Source: Mumia sp. Pv4-285 (GTDB lineage: Bacteria > Actinomycetota > Actinomycetes > Propionibacteriales > Nocardioidaceae). From it: a stretch of DNA of 64,000 nucleotides. The stretch lies in contig NZ_CP162023.1 in NCBI RefSeq assembly GCF_041320275.1, forward strand, positions 3,534,001 to 3,598,000, given 5' to 3'. Position numbers and translations under genes: made by a program. Below the pieces are notes generated by a model. It saw nothing but the letters and a program-made list of their open reading frames with translations. It did not search any database and was not told where the DNA came from. Shown one piece after another: positions 16,406 through 25,597 of this stretch; positions within the stretch are counted from its first letter, which is position 1, and every line of letters begins with the position of its first letter.

Positions 16406-17952
16406 GCGTGGTCTCCCTTGCGCACCCACGAGAGGTGCCGGTCGAAGGCGGGGTCGCGACGGGGGAAGTCGCGGCGGTCGTGCGCGCCGCGCGACTCCGT
16501 GCGGGCGAGCGCGGCAGCGACCACCAGCCGGGCGACCTCCAGGAGGTTGGCGTCCTCGTACGACGCAGCCGTCCTGTCGTCGGCCGTCGTCCACCCCGCG
16601 AGGGTGTCCGACGCGGCGCTCAGCGTCGCACCGTCCCGGACCAGGCCGGCGGCGGTCCACATGATCTCCTGGAGCTCCGCCCGCTCCATCGGCTGGGCGT
16701 CCTCGGAGACGGGGGCCGGCGCGTACGGTGTCGGCTCCCCCTCGAAGACCGCCGGGGCAGGGGCACCGAGCGCCGGCACGCAGCGCAGCGCGGTCACCGC
16801 ACCCTCGAGCAGCGAGTTGGAGGCGAGGCGGTTGGCACCGTGCAGCCCGGTGCAGGCGGCCTCGCCGACGGCGTACAGGCCGGGGAGGCTCGTCCGCCCC
16901 GCGAGGTCGGTCCGGACACCGCCCATGAAGTAGTGCGCGGCCGGGGTGACCGGGATCGGCTCGCGGTCCCAGCGGAGCCCGTGCGCCCGGCAGCGCGCGT
17001 CGAGACCCGGGAACCGGCGGGCGAGGAAGTCGGCGCCGAGCGCCGTCGCGTCGAGGAGCACGGGCGTACCGCCCTGCTCGCGCATGACGCGGGCGATCTC
17101 CCGGGCGACGACGTCGCGGGGGGCGAGCTCGGCGTCGGGGTGGACCTCGGTCATGAACCGCCGACCGGCGGTGTCGCGCAGGACGGCTCCCTCTCCGCGT
17201 ACGGCCTCGGAGATCAGGCCGCCGCCCGGGACGGCGAGACGGGTGGGATGGAACTGGTACATCTCGAGGTCGGCGACGACGGCGCCTGCGCGCAGCGCGA
17301 GAGCCAGCCCGTCGCCGGTCGCGACCAGCGGGTTGGTGGTGTGGGCGTAGAGCTGGCCGGCACCACCGGTGGCCAGGACGACCGCGTCGGCGTCGATCGT
17401 CCACGGGAGTCCACTGGGGACGCCGACGCAGACCACGCCTGTCACCGCACCGTCTCGGACGACGAGGTCGGTCACGAGGGCCTGCTCCCGGACGACGACC
17501 GCGCCGGAACGCACCTTCGCCGCGAGCGCTCGGACGATCTCCGCCCCGGTCGCGTCCCCGTCGGCGTGCAGGATGCGCGGCGCCGAGTGCGCTGCCTCGA
17601 GGCCCAGCGCGAGCCGCCCGTCGACACGGTCGAACCGCGTGCCCCAGCGCATCAGCGCCGACACCGCGTCCGGACCGTCGCCGCAGACCGTCTCGGCGAC
17701 CGTCGGGTCGACCAGGCCGGCTCCGGCGGAGACCGTGTCTGCCACGTGCGCGGACACCGAGTCGTCGACGCCGGGCCGCGCGGCCGCGTCGAGGACGACC
17801 GCGATGCCGCCCTGTGCGTACCGCGTCGTCGCCTCACCCAGGGCGCCCTTGGTGATCAGCACGACGTCGTGCTCGGCGCTGGCCTCGACCGCGACGGTCA
17901 TGCCGGCGATGCCGCTGCCGACGACCACGACGCGGCGACGCACGGCGCTCAC
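16399..17952 (-). CDS. nadB: L-aspartate oxidase
   Basis: The 517-residue flavoprotein starts at GTG 17952, whose GTGA overlaps the nadA stop. It has an FAD dinucleotide fold (VVVVGSGIAGMTVAVEA), the TRYAQGGIAVV loop, ADLEMYQFHPT, HYFMGGVRTD and the HGANRLASNSLLEG motif. It oxidises aspartate to iminoaspartate, the NadA substrate. The order nadA-nadB-nadC with overlaps implies tight co-expression. Confidence 0.96.
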   Translation of the reverse strand: MSAVRRRVVVVGSGIAGMTVAVEASAEHDVVLITKGALGEATTRYAQGGIAVVLDAAARPGVDDSVSAHVADTVSAGAGLVDPTVAETVCGDGPDAVSALMRWGTRFDRVDGRLALGLEAAHSAPRILHADGDATGAEIVRALAAKVRSGAVVVREQALVTDLVVRDGAVTGVVCVGVPSGLPWTIDADAVVLATGGAGQLYAHTTNPLVATGDGLALALRAGAVVADLEMYQFHPTRLAVPGGGLISEAVRGEGAVLRDTAGRRFMTEVHPDAELAPRDVVAREIARVMREQGGTPVLLDATALGADFLARRFPGLDARCRAHGLRWDREPIPVTPAAHYFMGGVRTDLAGRTSLPGLYAVGEAACTGLHGANRLASNSLLEGAVTALRCVPALGAPAPAVFEGEPTPYAPAPVSEDAQPMERAELQEIMWTAAGLVRDGATLSAASDTLAGWTTADDRTAASYEDANLLEVARLVVAAALARTESRGAHDRRDFPRRDPAFDRHLSWVRKGDHAC

Positions 17953-19217
17953 CGCTGCTCCGGCGGACGGGCGGCGAGCATGCGCTCGAGCGCGACGTGA
18001 GCTCCGTCGGAGACCCGGACGTCGACCTGGATCCGGTTCTCGATCCGCCCTTCGACGAGGCTCTCGAGCACCCAGGCGAGGTAGCCGGGGTGGATCCGGT
18101 ACATCGTCGAGCACGGGCACACCACCGGGTCGAGGCAGAAGATCGTGTGCTCGGGGTGCTCCGCAGCGAGCCGCTGCACGAGGTTGATCTCCGTGCCGAT
18201 CGCGAAGGTCGTGCCTGCCGGCGCGGCCTGGACCGCCTTGCGGATGTAGTCGGTCGAGCCCGCCTCGCCGGCGGCGTCCACGACCGGCATCGGGCACTCC
18301 GGGTGGACGATCACCCGGACGTCGGGGTGATCGGCACGTGCCTTCTCGATCTGCGCGACGGTGAAGCGCTTGTGGACCGAGCAGAACCCGTGCCAGAGCA
18401 GGACCTTCGCGTCGAGGAGGGTCTGCTCGTCGTTGCCCCCGAGGGGCTTGCGCGGGTTCCACATCGGCATCGCGTCGAGGCTGACCCCCATCGCCTTCGC
18501 GGTGTTGCGGCCGAGGTGCTGATCGGGGAAGAAGAGGACGCGCTGGCCTCGGTCGAACGCCCAGCGCAGCACTGTCTCGGCGTTCGACGACGTGCAGACG
18601 ATCCCTCCGTGGTCGCCGCAGAAGCCCTTCAGCGCGGCGGACGAGTTCATGTAGGTCACCGGGATCACCGGCACCTTGCCGTCGGCGTCGGGCTCGGTGC
18701 CGTACACCGCCTCGAGCTCCGCCCACGCCTGCTCGACGGAGTCGATGTCGGCCATGTCGGCCATCGAGCACCCGGCCGCGAGGTTGGGCAGGATCACGGC
18801 CTGCTCGGGTCCCGAGAGGATGTCGGCGGTCTCCGCCATGAAGTGGACGCCGCAGAAGACGATGGCCTCGGCCTCGGGACGGGTGAGGGCCGCGTTCGCG
18901 AGCTGGAACGAGTCACCGACGAAGTCGGCGTGCTTGACGACCTCGTCGCGCTGGTAGAAGTGCCCGAGGATCACCAGCCGGTCGCCGAGCGTCTCCTTGG
19001 CGGCACGGATGCGTGCGTCGAGCTCGTCGGCCGGCATCTGCGTGTACGCGGCGGGGAGCACGCCCTGCCGGGGCGCCTCGGCAGGGATCGGATCGGCCAT
19101 CGACGCGCCGGGACCGTACGACGGGGGCGCGAGGTCGAACGTCCAGGGTCCGTCGGCGAGGTCGGGCGCGCAGGTGGCTCCGGGTGCGCTCCGGACGACG
19201 GTGTCGACTGAGGTCAT
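17949..19217 (-). CDS. nadA: Quinolinate synthase
   Basis: The protein has 422 residues from ATG 19217 with a GGAAGG Shine-Dalgarno upstream. It has the three-fold NadA repeat: LVILGHFYQRDEVVKHADF, LAAGCSMADMADID, GGIVCTSSNAETVL, and CPCSTMYRIHPGYLAW. Cys residues in GCSMAD, VCTSSN and the CPC motif would ligate the [4Fe-4S] cluster. It condenses iminoaspartate with DHAP. An N-terminal extension of about 60 residues precedes the core, as in other actinobacterial NadA proteins. Confidence 0.96.
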   Translation of the reverse strand: MTSVDTVVRSAPGATCAPDLADGPWTFDLAPPSYGPGASMADPIPAEAPRQGVLPAAYTQMPADELDARIRAAKETLGDRLVILGHFYQRDEVVKHADFVGDSFQLANAALTRPEAEAIVFCGVHFMAETADILSGPEQAVILPNLAAGCSMADMADIDSVEQAWAELEAVYGTEPDADGKVPVIPVTYMNSSAALKGFCGDHGGIVCTSSNAETVLRWAFDRGQRVLFFPDQHLGRNTAKAMGVSLDAMPMWNPRKPLGGNDEQTLLDAKVLLWHGFCSVHKRFTVAQIEKARADHPDVRVIVHPECPMPVVDAAGEAGSTDYIRKAVQAAPAGTTFAIGTEINLVQRLAAEHPEHTIFCLDPVVCPCSTMYRIHPGYLAWVLESLVEGRIENRIQVDVRVSDGAHVALERMLAARPPEQR

Positions 19218-19281
19218 GTTCGTTGCCTTCCTGGAGGGAGCCGGCAGAGCCGGCGGGTGCGGTGCAGCCGTGCGAGGCACG

Positions 19282-19971
19282 TCAGAGCCGCGTGAGGGGT
19301 CCGTTGTCGGCGAGGTCGCTCGCCGCGCGATGTCGGTAGAGCATGGGCGGTCGGTGCCTGCCTCCGACGAGGTGCTCGCCGGTCGGCTCCACGCCACCGC
19401 TCGACTCGACCTGGCGGCGGAAGTTGGCGGGGTCGAGCGTGCGCTGGAGGACGACCTCGTACACCTGCCGCAGCTGGGCGAGGGTGAAGGTCTCGCCCAG
19501 GAAGGCCTGCGCGATCCGCGAGTACTCCATCTTGGTCCGCAGCCGCCACAGGGCGTACTCCACGATCGTGGCGTGGTCGAACGCGAGCTCGGGCGGGTGG
19601 TCAGCGGCGTGCCACGCGACGTTCTCGTCCTCGATCCCCCGCTCGGCCTCCTCGGGGCGGACCAGCGCCCAGTAGACGACCGAGATGACGCGAGGACCGG
19701 GGACGGGTCTGGGCGCCCGGTCGACGTGGCCGAACGTGTAGAGCTGCTCGAGGTACGTCGGGCTCAGTGCCGTCGTCTCAACGAGGGTGCGGCGCGCGGT
19801 GTCCGTGAGGTCCTCGTCCGGGCGGACCGGCCCTCCGGGGAGGGCCCAGCTGCCCTCGTACGGCTCGCGGACGCGGCGGACCAGCGGCATCCACAGCGCC
19901 GTGCAGTCGGCCCGGGGGTCGTGGCGCAGCGCGAAGATGACGGTGGACACCGCGATCTCGATCCCGTGCAT
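19282..19971 (-). CDS. nrtR: NrtR-type Nudix regulator of NAD metabolism
   Basis: The protein has 229 residues from ATG 19971, chosen because GGAGG lies 10-11 nt upstream, while GTG 19980 would overlap it. The N-terminal half is a Nudix-like fold (GSWALPGGPVRPDEDLTDTA) in which the catalytic REUXEE pattern is eroded to RRTLVETTAL. The C-terminal half is a winged helix (SRIAQAFLGETFTLAQLRQV, PANFRRQVES). This is the NrtR architecture, which binds ADP-ribose and represses NAD genes. It lies 64 nt upstream of nadA on the same strand. Confidence 0.88.
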   Translation of the reverse strand: MHGIEIAVSTVIFALRHDPRADCTALWMPLVRRVREPYEGSWALPGGPVRPDEDLTDTARRTLVETTALSPTYLEQLYTFGHVDRAPRPVPGPRVISVVYWALVRPEEAERGIEDENVAWHAADHPPELAFDHATIVEYALWRLRTKMEYSRIAQAFLGETFTLAQLRQVYEVVLQRTLDPANFRRQVESSGGVEPTGEHLVGGRHRPPMLYRHRAASDLADNGPLTRL

Positions 19972-20023
19972 GGCTCCCACTCCTCCGGACGACGAGGCTG
20001 CTGGAGTAAGTGTCGCCTCGACC

Positions 20024-20050
20024 TGAACACATAATAGTCATAGGCACCCT
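20024..20050 (-). promoter_or_regulatory. AT-rich promoter/operator candidate of nrtR-nad operon
   Basis: A short AT-rich island stands out in the GC-rich gap between the GGDEF gene and nrtR. On the minus strand it reads CCTATGACTATTATGTGTTC and contains a TATTAT -10-like hexamer at 20031-20036, with no good -35 at 17 nt. An autoregulatory NrtR operator overlapping this box is plausible, but I see no clean palindrome. Confidence 0.35.
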
Positions 20051-20132
20051 TACTCGCCACCGCGGCATGCCCCTGCCCACGGAATGAGACGTCGAGACAG
20101 GAGGCCGGGGACGGCGGCGCGCTGCGAAGAGG

Positions 20133-21704
20133 TCAGGCGACCGCGCCGGCGCGGCGGCGCTTCTCCTCGTACATCCGCGCGTCCGCGACGGCGTAGAGGT
20201 CGCTCGTCACGAAGCCCTCGCTCGAAGACGCCAGACCCATGCTCAGCCCGATGCCGGAGGCCCTGGGGACCGCCGTCAACGACACCACGCGCGCACCGAG
20301 CTGGATGCGGTCCATCACCAGCTGCGCCTCCACCGGGTCCGCGTCGGCCAGCACGACCGCGAACTCGTCGCCCCCGACGCGCGCCGACCGGTCGCCGCTG
20401 CGGACGTTGCTCCGGATCACGTCCGCGACGGCCCGCAGGGCGACGTCGCCGGCAGCGTGACCGTACGTGTCGTTGAGCTCCTTGAGGCGGTCGACGTCGA
20501 CGACGATCAGGCTCACCTCACCGCGTGCGGCAGCGACCTCGGCGATCCACTCGTCGAACGCACGTCGGTTGCCGAGGCCCGTGAGCGCGTCCTCTCGGGC
20601 GGCACGGACCGCGGCATCGTGGGCACGCGACCGCTCGTAGCCGGCGATCGCCGCACGCATCATCTCGAGGTCGCTCTGGTGCTGCTGACGCCAGGCCCAC
20701 GCGATGCTCCGGCCGTAGCCGAGCCCGGCACCGGCGGACGGGTACCCCATGGCGTCGGCCACCCGCAGCGTCGCCCAGCGCACGTACCGCTGGACGTTGA
20801 GGTCGTCGACGCCTTCGAGCCGGATCAGCGCCCGACGGGCCTCGCGCTGCGCCTCGGCGATCTCGCCGACCTCGACGTACGCGACCGCCAGCAGCGCCGT
20901 CGCCTCCATCTCGAAGCCGGGGTGTGCGGACTCGTTGAGGTTGCTGCGGCACACGTGCAGCTCACCGATCCAGCGACCGGGCTCCGACGGCCAGGCGGCG
21001 GCCGCCCGCAGGTAGCGCGCCAGCGGGAAGACCGCACCCTCGACCTGCTCCGTCGACGCCAGCGCCAGCGACCGCTCCGCCCACCGGACCACCTCGGCGC
21101 GGCGCAGCTCGACCTCGTCGTCGAGGTCCGGGTCCATGAGCATGTCGAGCTCCTTGACCCAGTGGTAGCTCACGGTCGCGAGGTTGCGGGCGTCGAGCGC
21201 GCGCGAGCCGGCGATGTCGAGGATGCGCTCGTCGATCGCGATGGCCCCCTCGTAGTGCGGGACCGCGAGCTCGAAGAGCCCGAACCTCTCGTACGCCTGG
21301 CCGAGCTGCGTGTGCGCCCACGCGCGCAGCCCGTCACGACCCGAGGCCCGCAGCTCGTACTCCGCCCTGACGAGGTCTTCGACGGCGTCGGCCGGCCGGT
21401 TGTCCTGGAGCACGGCGATGGCGCGCGTGGCGCAGCCGATCGCCACCCAGCCCGGCTCGTCCAGCGCCAGTCCGATCGCCTGGCAGGCTGCGGCAGCGCG
21501 CGACGCCTGCCCGACGGCGCCGTCCTGGATCGCCGCCGTGGCGAGGGCGTACTCGGCGAGCGCGCGCTGCTCCGACGGGTCACGACCGAGATCGCGCAGC
21601 AGGTTCTTCATCGCCGACGCTGCGAACGCACCATCGCCACCCCGGACGGCCGCGAGCGCGGTCGTCAGACTGGCGGCATGCGACGACGTGATCGAAGAGG
21701 TCAT
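20133..21704 (-). CDS. GGDEF diguanylate cyclase with helical-repeat sensor
   Basis: The protein has 523 residues from ATG 21704, chosen for the AAGGAG about 5 nt upstream. The first roughly 370 residues are Ala-rich helices resembling TPR repeats (for example YELRASGRDGLRAWAHTQL and GQAYERFGLFELAVPHYEGA). The C-terminal GGDEF domain has DALTGLGNRRAFDEW, LIVVDVDRLKELNDTYGHAAG and an intact RVGGDEF at about residues 442-448. It should make c-di-GMP. There are no membrane segments or EAL domain, so it is a cytoplasmic cyclase probably controlled by protein or peptide binding. Confidence 0.93.
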   Translation of the reverse strand: MTSSITSSHAASLTTALAAVRGGDGAFAASAMKNLLRDLGRDPSEQRALAEYALATAAIQDGAVGQASRAAAACQAIGLALDEPGWVAIGCATRAIAVLQDNRPADAVEDLVRAEYELRASGRDGLRAWAHTQLGQAYERFGLFELAVPHYEGAIAIDERILDIAGSRALDARNLATVSYHWVKELDMLMDPDLDDEVELRRAEVVRWAERSLALASTEQVEGAVFPLARYLRAAAAWPSEPGRWIGELHVCRSNLNESAHPGFEMEATALLAVAYVEVGEIAEAQREARRALIRLEGVDDLNVQRYVRWATLRVADAMGYPSAGAGLGYGRSIAWAWRQQHQSDLEMMRAAIAGYERSRAHDAAVRAAREDALTGLGNRRAFDEWIAEVAAARGEVSLIVVDVDRLKELNDTYGHAAGDVALRAVADVIRSNVRSGDRSARVGGDEFAVVLADADPVEAQLVMDRIQLGARVVSLTAVPRASGIGLSMGLASSSEGFVTSDLYAVADARMYEEKRRRAGAVA

Positions 21705-21832
21705 CGCACTCCTTCCCGAGCCCACCGCCAGTATCGCCGCAAACGTCCGTTTCCAGGCGTTCTTTACAGACAAGTTCATGCAGGGGTCACGCCCTGCACG
21801 GATTGCACCACCCGCCCGATAGCCTGGGGGCG

Positions 21833-23068
21833 ATGAGCGGCTCACCGGTAGCGCGCCGACTCGCGCTCGGTCTCGCTGCCGCGCTCGCACTGGCCGGCTG
21901 CTCGGACGCATCCCGGTCCGACGCCCCGCAGCGGTCCTCGCCGACGCCGACCGCCACCGCGGTCACGCCCTCCCCCGCGCCGTCGCCCACTGCGACCGGG
22001 GCGTCGCCGACGGCGGCCACGCCGACACCGCACGAGGCGCTGGCGGACCTCACGTTCGCGCAGGTCGTCGGGCAGGTCTTCATGACGGGCACGCTGGCGT
22101 CGCGGGCGGACGGGGCCACGCTCGAGGCGGTCCGCGAGAACCACGTCGGCAACGTGATGCTCCGCGGCCGGAGCGAGGAAGGGGTCGCCACGACGGCGCG
22201 GGTGGCACGCACCCTGCAGGCGGAGGTCGATGCCGACTCCACCGGGTCCGTGCGGCTCCTCGTGTCGACCGACCAGGAGGGCGGGCTCGTGCAGGTGCTC
22301 CGCGGCCCCGGGTTCAGCGAGATCCCGTCTGCCGCGACGCAGGGCGGGTGGCCGACGGCGACCCTGCAGCGACGGGCGACGACCTGGGGTCAGCAGCTGC
22401 GCAGAGCAGGGATCGACATGAACCTCGCGCCCGTCCTGGACACGGTGCCGAGCCCGCGATTCGCGCCGCGCAACGCCCCGATCGGGGCCTTCGACCGCCA
22501 CTACGGCTACACCCCTGAGATCGTCTCCCGCCAAGGACTCGCCTTCTTCGCGGGGATGGAGGGCGCCGACGTCCTCGCTGCCGTCAAGCACTTCCCCGGG
22601 CTCGGTCGCGTGACCGCGAACACGGACACCACCGGCGACGTCCACGACACGCGGACCCGCGCCGACGACCCGTACCTCCAGCCCTTCGAGGACGCCATCG
22701 CCGCCGGTGCCCGCGTGATCATGATGTCGACGGCGATCTACGACCGGATCGACCCGCGCCAGCCCGCGGCGTTCTCGCGGCCGGTCGTCACCGGACTCCT
22801 GCGTGAAGGCCTGGGGTTCGACGGCGTCGTCATCTCCGACGACCTCTCCTCAGCCGCACAGGTGTCCGACCGACCGCCCGGCCGTCGCGCCGTCGACTTC
22901 CTCCGCGCGGGCGGTGACCTCGTGCTCGCCGTCGACCCCGCGCAGATGCCGGAGATGACTGCGGCCGTCGCAGCACAGGCGAGCAAGGACCCGGCCTTCC
23001 GCGCCCGCGTGTACGAGGCAGCGGCGCGCGTCGTCGCGCTCAAGCAGCCCCGCTCCGCGACGTCCTGA
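21833..23068 (+). CDS. GH3 beta-N-acetylhexosaminidase lipoprotein, LpqI-like
   Basis: The 411-residue lipoprotein has a lipobox with Cys23 (ALAGC), a Ser/Thr/Pro-rich linker, then a GH3 domain. It shows the DQEGGLVQVLRG start, NLAPVLDTV, KHFPGLGRVTANTDTTG and the nucleophile region GVVISDDLS. The KHFPG(L)G...TDT form matches mycobacterial LpqI rather than NagZ with its GHG...SH loop. It probably trims N-acetylglucosamine from muropeptides outside the membrane. It ends 4 nt from the convergent poxB-like gene. Confidence 0.9.
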   Translation: MSGSPVARRLALGLAAALALAGCSDASRSDAPQRSSPTPTATAVTPSPAPSPTATGASPTAATPTPHEALADLTFAQVVGQVFMTGTLASRADGATLEAVRENHVGNVMLRGRSEEGVATTARVARTLQAEVDADSTGSVRLLVSTDQEGGLVQVLRGPGFSEIPSAATQGGWPTATLQRRATTWGQQLRRAGIDMNLAPVLDTVPSPRFAPRNAPIGAFDRHYGYTPEIVSRQGLAFFAGMEGADVLAAVKHFPGLGRVTANTDTTGDVHDTRTRADDPYLQPFEDAIAAGARVIMMSTAIYDRIDPRQPAAFSRPVVTGLLREGLGFDGVVISDDLSSAAQVSDRPPGRRAVDFLRAGGDLVLAVDPAQMPEMTAAVAAQASKDPAFRARVYEAAARVVALKQPRSATS

Positions 23069-23072
23069 CCCG

Positions 23073-24806
23073 TCAGCGGTCGCGCAACCTCCGGAATACG
23101 TTCGTCCGGGCGAGGTCCAGCACCTCGTCACCGCGACCGGAGAGCACCGTCTTGAGCGCGTAGAGGGTGAAACCCTTTGCCTGCGCGGCCGTGATGTTCG
23201 GGGGGATCGACAGCTCCTGCCGCGCGACCGCCACCTCGACCAGCGCCGGTCCCAGGGCGTCGAACGCCTCCGCGACAGCCGCTGAGAGACGGTCCGGCTG
23301 GTCGACCCGCTCGCCGTGCATGCCCATCGCGCGGGCGATCGCCGCGAAGCTCGGGTTCGTCAGATCGGTGCCGAAGTTGACGATGCCCGCGGCCTTCATC
23401 TCCAGCTCGACGAACGCGAGCGAGGCGTTGTTGAACACCACCACCTTCACGGGCAGGCGTTGCTGGACGAGCGTGATGAGATCGCCGAGCAGCATCGACA
23501 GCCCGCCGTCGCCGCACAGCGCCACCACCTGCCGGTCCGGGTAGGCGGCCTGAGCGCCGATGGCGTGACCGAGCGCGTTCGCCATCGTCCCGTGCGTGAA
23601 CGAACCGACGATCGAGCGCCGTCCGTTCATCCGCAGGTAGCGGGCGGCCCAGATGACCGGCGTACCGACATCGCACGTGAACACGGCGTCGGCGGTCGCC
23701 GTCTCCGAGACCGTGCGCGCGACGTACTGGGGGTGAAGCGGCCCTTCGGTACCCGGGACAGCGAGATCGTCGAGACTCTTCCTCGCCTTCGCGTAGTGCT
23801 CGAGCATCGAACGCAGGTGTGCGTCGTCGCTGCGCGGCTCGATCATCGGCGTGATCGCACGCAGCGTGTCTCCGACGTCCCCGACGAGCCCGAGGTCGAC
23901 CGGCGTCCGCTTGCCGAGCTGCTCACCGCGAAGGTCGACCTGGACCACGGTGGCGTGCTCGGGGAAGAACTGGGGGTACGGGAAGTCCGTACCGAGCATC
24001 AGGAGGGCGTCGCACGCCTCCATCGCGCGGTAGCCCGACGAGAATCCGAGCAGACCGGTCATGCCCACGTCGTACGGGTTGTCGTGCTCGACGTACTCCT
24101 TGCCCCGCATCGCGTGCACGATCGGCGCCTTCAGCGCCCCGGCGACCGCGAGGAGCTCGTCGTGCGCCCCCGCACATCCTGCACCGGCGAGGATGGTGAC
24201 CTTGCCGGCTCGTCCGAGGAGCTCGGCGGCCCGTCGGAGGTCGCGTTCGGCCGGAACGACGTGGCTACGGGGTGTCTCGATCGCCGTCGGTGGCCGGCGC
24301 CCTGACGCGTCCGCCTGCATGACGTCACCCGGCACGACCACCACGGCCACGCCACGCTCGGCCACCGCCGTACGGAAGGCGATCTCGAGGATCCTCGGCA
24401 GCTGCTCGGGCACTCCGGCCATCTCGCAGTAGACGGAGCACTCGCGGAACAGGTCCTGAGGGTGCGTCTCCTGGAAATAGCCGCTGCCGATCTCGCTGCT
24501 CGGGATGTGAGAGGCGATCGCGACGACCGGGACACGGCTCCGCTGGGCGTCGAAGAGGCCGTTGACGAGGTGGAGGTTGCCCGGTCCGCAGCTTGCGGCG
24601 ACCACGGCGACCTCTCCGGTCAGGTGCGCGTCGGCAGCGGCTGCCAACGCGGCGACCTCCTCGTGGCGTACGTGGACCCACTCCAGCGTTCCGTCCTTGC
24701 GCAGTGCATCGGTGAACGCGTTCAGAGAGTCGCCCGGCAGTCCGTAGATCCGCGAGACGCCGGCGGCCTTCACCGTCTCGATCATCACCTGGGCGGTGGT
24801 CGGCAT
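23073..24806 (-). CDS. poxB: Thiamine-dependent pyruvate oxidase/dehydrogenase (PoxB-like)
   Basis: The 577-residue ThDP enzyme has the pyrimidine-binding domain (GVSRIYGLPGDSLNAF, HVRHEEVAALAAAADA with catalytic Glu), a central FAD-type domain, and the PP domain with GDGGLSMLLGDL and NNASLAFVELEM. It probably converts pyruvate to acetate and CO2 and passes electrons to quinone, as E. coli PoxB does. The C-terminal tail is short (KTVLSGRGDEVLDLARTNVF), so lipid activation at the membrane is uncertain. Confidence 0.9.
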   Translation of the reverse strand: MPTTAQVMIETVKAAGVSRIYGLPGDSLNAFTDALRKDGTLEWVHVRHEEVAALAAAADAHLTGEVAVVAASCGPGNLHLVNGLFDAQRSRVPVVAIASHIPSSEIGSGYFQETHPQDLFRECSVYCEMAGVPEQLPRILEIAFRTAVAERGVAVVVVPGDVMQADASGRRPPTAIETPRSHVVPAERDLRRAAELLGRAGKVTILAGAGCAGAHDELLAVAGALKAPIVHAMRGKEYVEHDNPYDVGMTGLLGFSSGYRAMEACDALLMLGTDFPYPQFFPEHATVVQVDLRGEQLGKRTPVDLGLVGDVGDTLRAITPMIEPRSDDAHLRSMLEHYAKARKSLDDLAVPGTEGPLHPQYVARTVSETATADAVFTCDVGTPVIWAARYLRMNGRRSIVGSFTHGTMANALGHAIGAQAAYPDRQVVALCGDGGLSMLLGDLITLVQQRLPVKVVVFNNASLAFVELEMKAAGIVNFGTDLTNPSFAAIARAMGMHGERVDQPDRLSAAVAEAFDALGPALVEVAVARQELSIPPNITAAQAKGFTLYALKTVLSGRGDEVLDLARTNVFRRLRDR

Positions 24807-24892
24807 AGGCGCTCCTCCGGTTGCGGCTCCCTCCCATCGTCACATCGGCGCGCCGTGAAGGCAGGAATCACGCGGCGCGCGCCGGCGTTGCC

Positions 24893-25225
24893 GTGGTCGT
24901 GGATGCCGCTGCGCTCGCTGGACGCCTCACTCGGGTCGCCGAGCAGCTCGACGTGCTCCGACGCGACCACGCGTCGATCGTCGCCGCGTCGGCGGCGTCG
25001 AACTCCGACGACGAGCACGACCCGGAGGGCGCGACGATCGCCTGGGAGCGCGAGCAGGTCGCCGCCCTCATCAAGAGGCTGGAGGACGAGCGCGACGAGC
25101 TGACCGAGGCGACGGCACGCATCGCGGCGGGCGCGTACGGGGTGTGCGAGAGGTGCGGGCGGCCGATCCCCGACGAGCGGCTCGCCGTACGACCGGCCGC
25201 CCGCACCTGCGTCGGCTGCGGCTGA
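24893..25225 (+). CDS. TraR/DksA-type zinc finger protein
   Basis: About 110 residues from GTG 24893; the exact start is uncertain because no clear Shine-Dalgarno is visible and GTG 24899 is also in frame. A coiled-coil region (EREQVAALIKRLEDERDELT) precedes a C4 finger CERC...CVGC with 17 residues between the pairs. This is the compact DksA/TraR C4 architecture found in many actinobacterial small proteins. It may bind RNA polymerase or another partner. Its stop abuts the stop of the following gene. Confidence 0.8.
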   Translation: MVVDAAALAGRLTRVAEQLDVLRRDHASIVAASAASNSDDEHDPEGATIAWEREQVAALIKRLEDERDELTEATARIAAGAYGVCERCGRPIPDERLAVRPAARTCVGCG

Positions 25226-25486
25226 TCAGCCCTTGCGGTTGGCCGCGATCCGGCTGCCGAGGAACGCACTGTAGGCGACGAGGCCGACGGCGGCGAGCTT
25301 GCGCGTGCGACGCGAGACGAGGCCGAGTCCGAGCGCGACCTCCGTCGCGCCGTTGCGCTTGATCCACTCACCGGTGTTCTGCGGGAAGGCGGCCTCGTTG
25401 ATCGAGGCGAACGCCTGCGGCGTGACGAAGTGCGCGGCGCCGGTGGCGGCGATCACGGTGCCGGCGAGCGGTGCGAGCTTGGACAT
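25226..25486 (-). CDS. Small membrane protein, DoxX-like fragment
   Basis: The 86-residue protein has a hydrophobic N-terminus (LAPLAGTVIAATGAAHFVTP) and a C-terminal membrane segment (KLAAVGLVAYSAFLGSR). The GATEVALGLGL segment resembles one half of DoxX/SURF-type membrane proteins. Function is unknown. The stop codon touches the stop of the convergent zinc-finger gene. Confidence 0.75.
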   Translation of the reverse strand: MSKLAPLAGTVIAATGAAHFVTPQAFASINEAAFPQNTGEWIKRNGATEVALGLGLVSRRTRKLAAVGLVAYSAFLGSRIAANRKG

Positions 25487-25597
25487 GCGCTTCTCCTCGA
25501 GTTGGGAACGATCGTGACAGTACCTGTGTCACATGGACGTGACAAGGCGGGCGACCTAGGCTGGGCGGCAGGGCCTAAGACATCCCGGAGGAGCATC

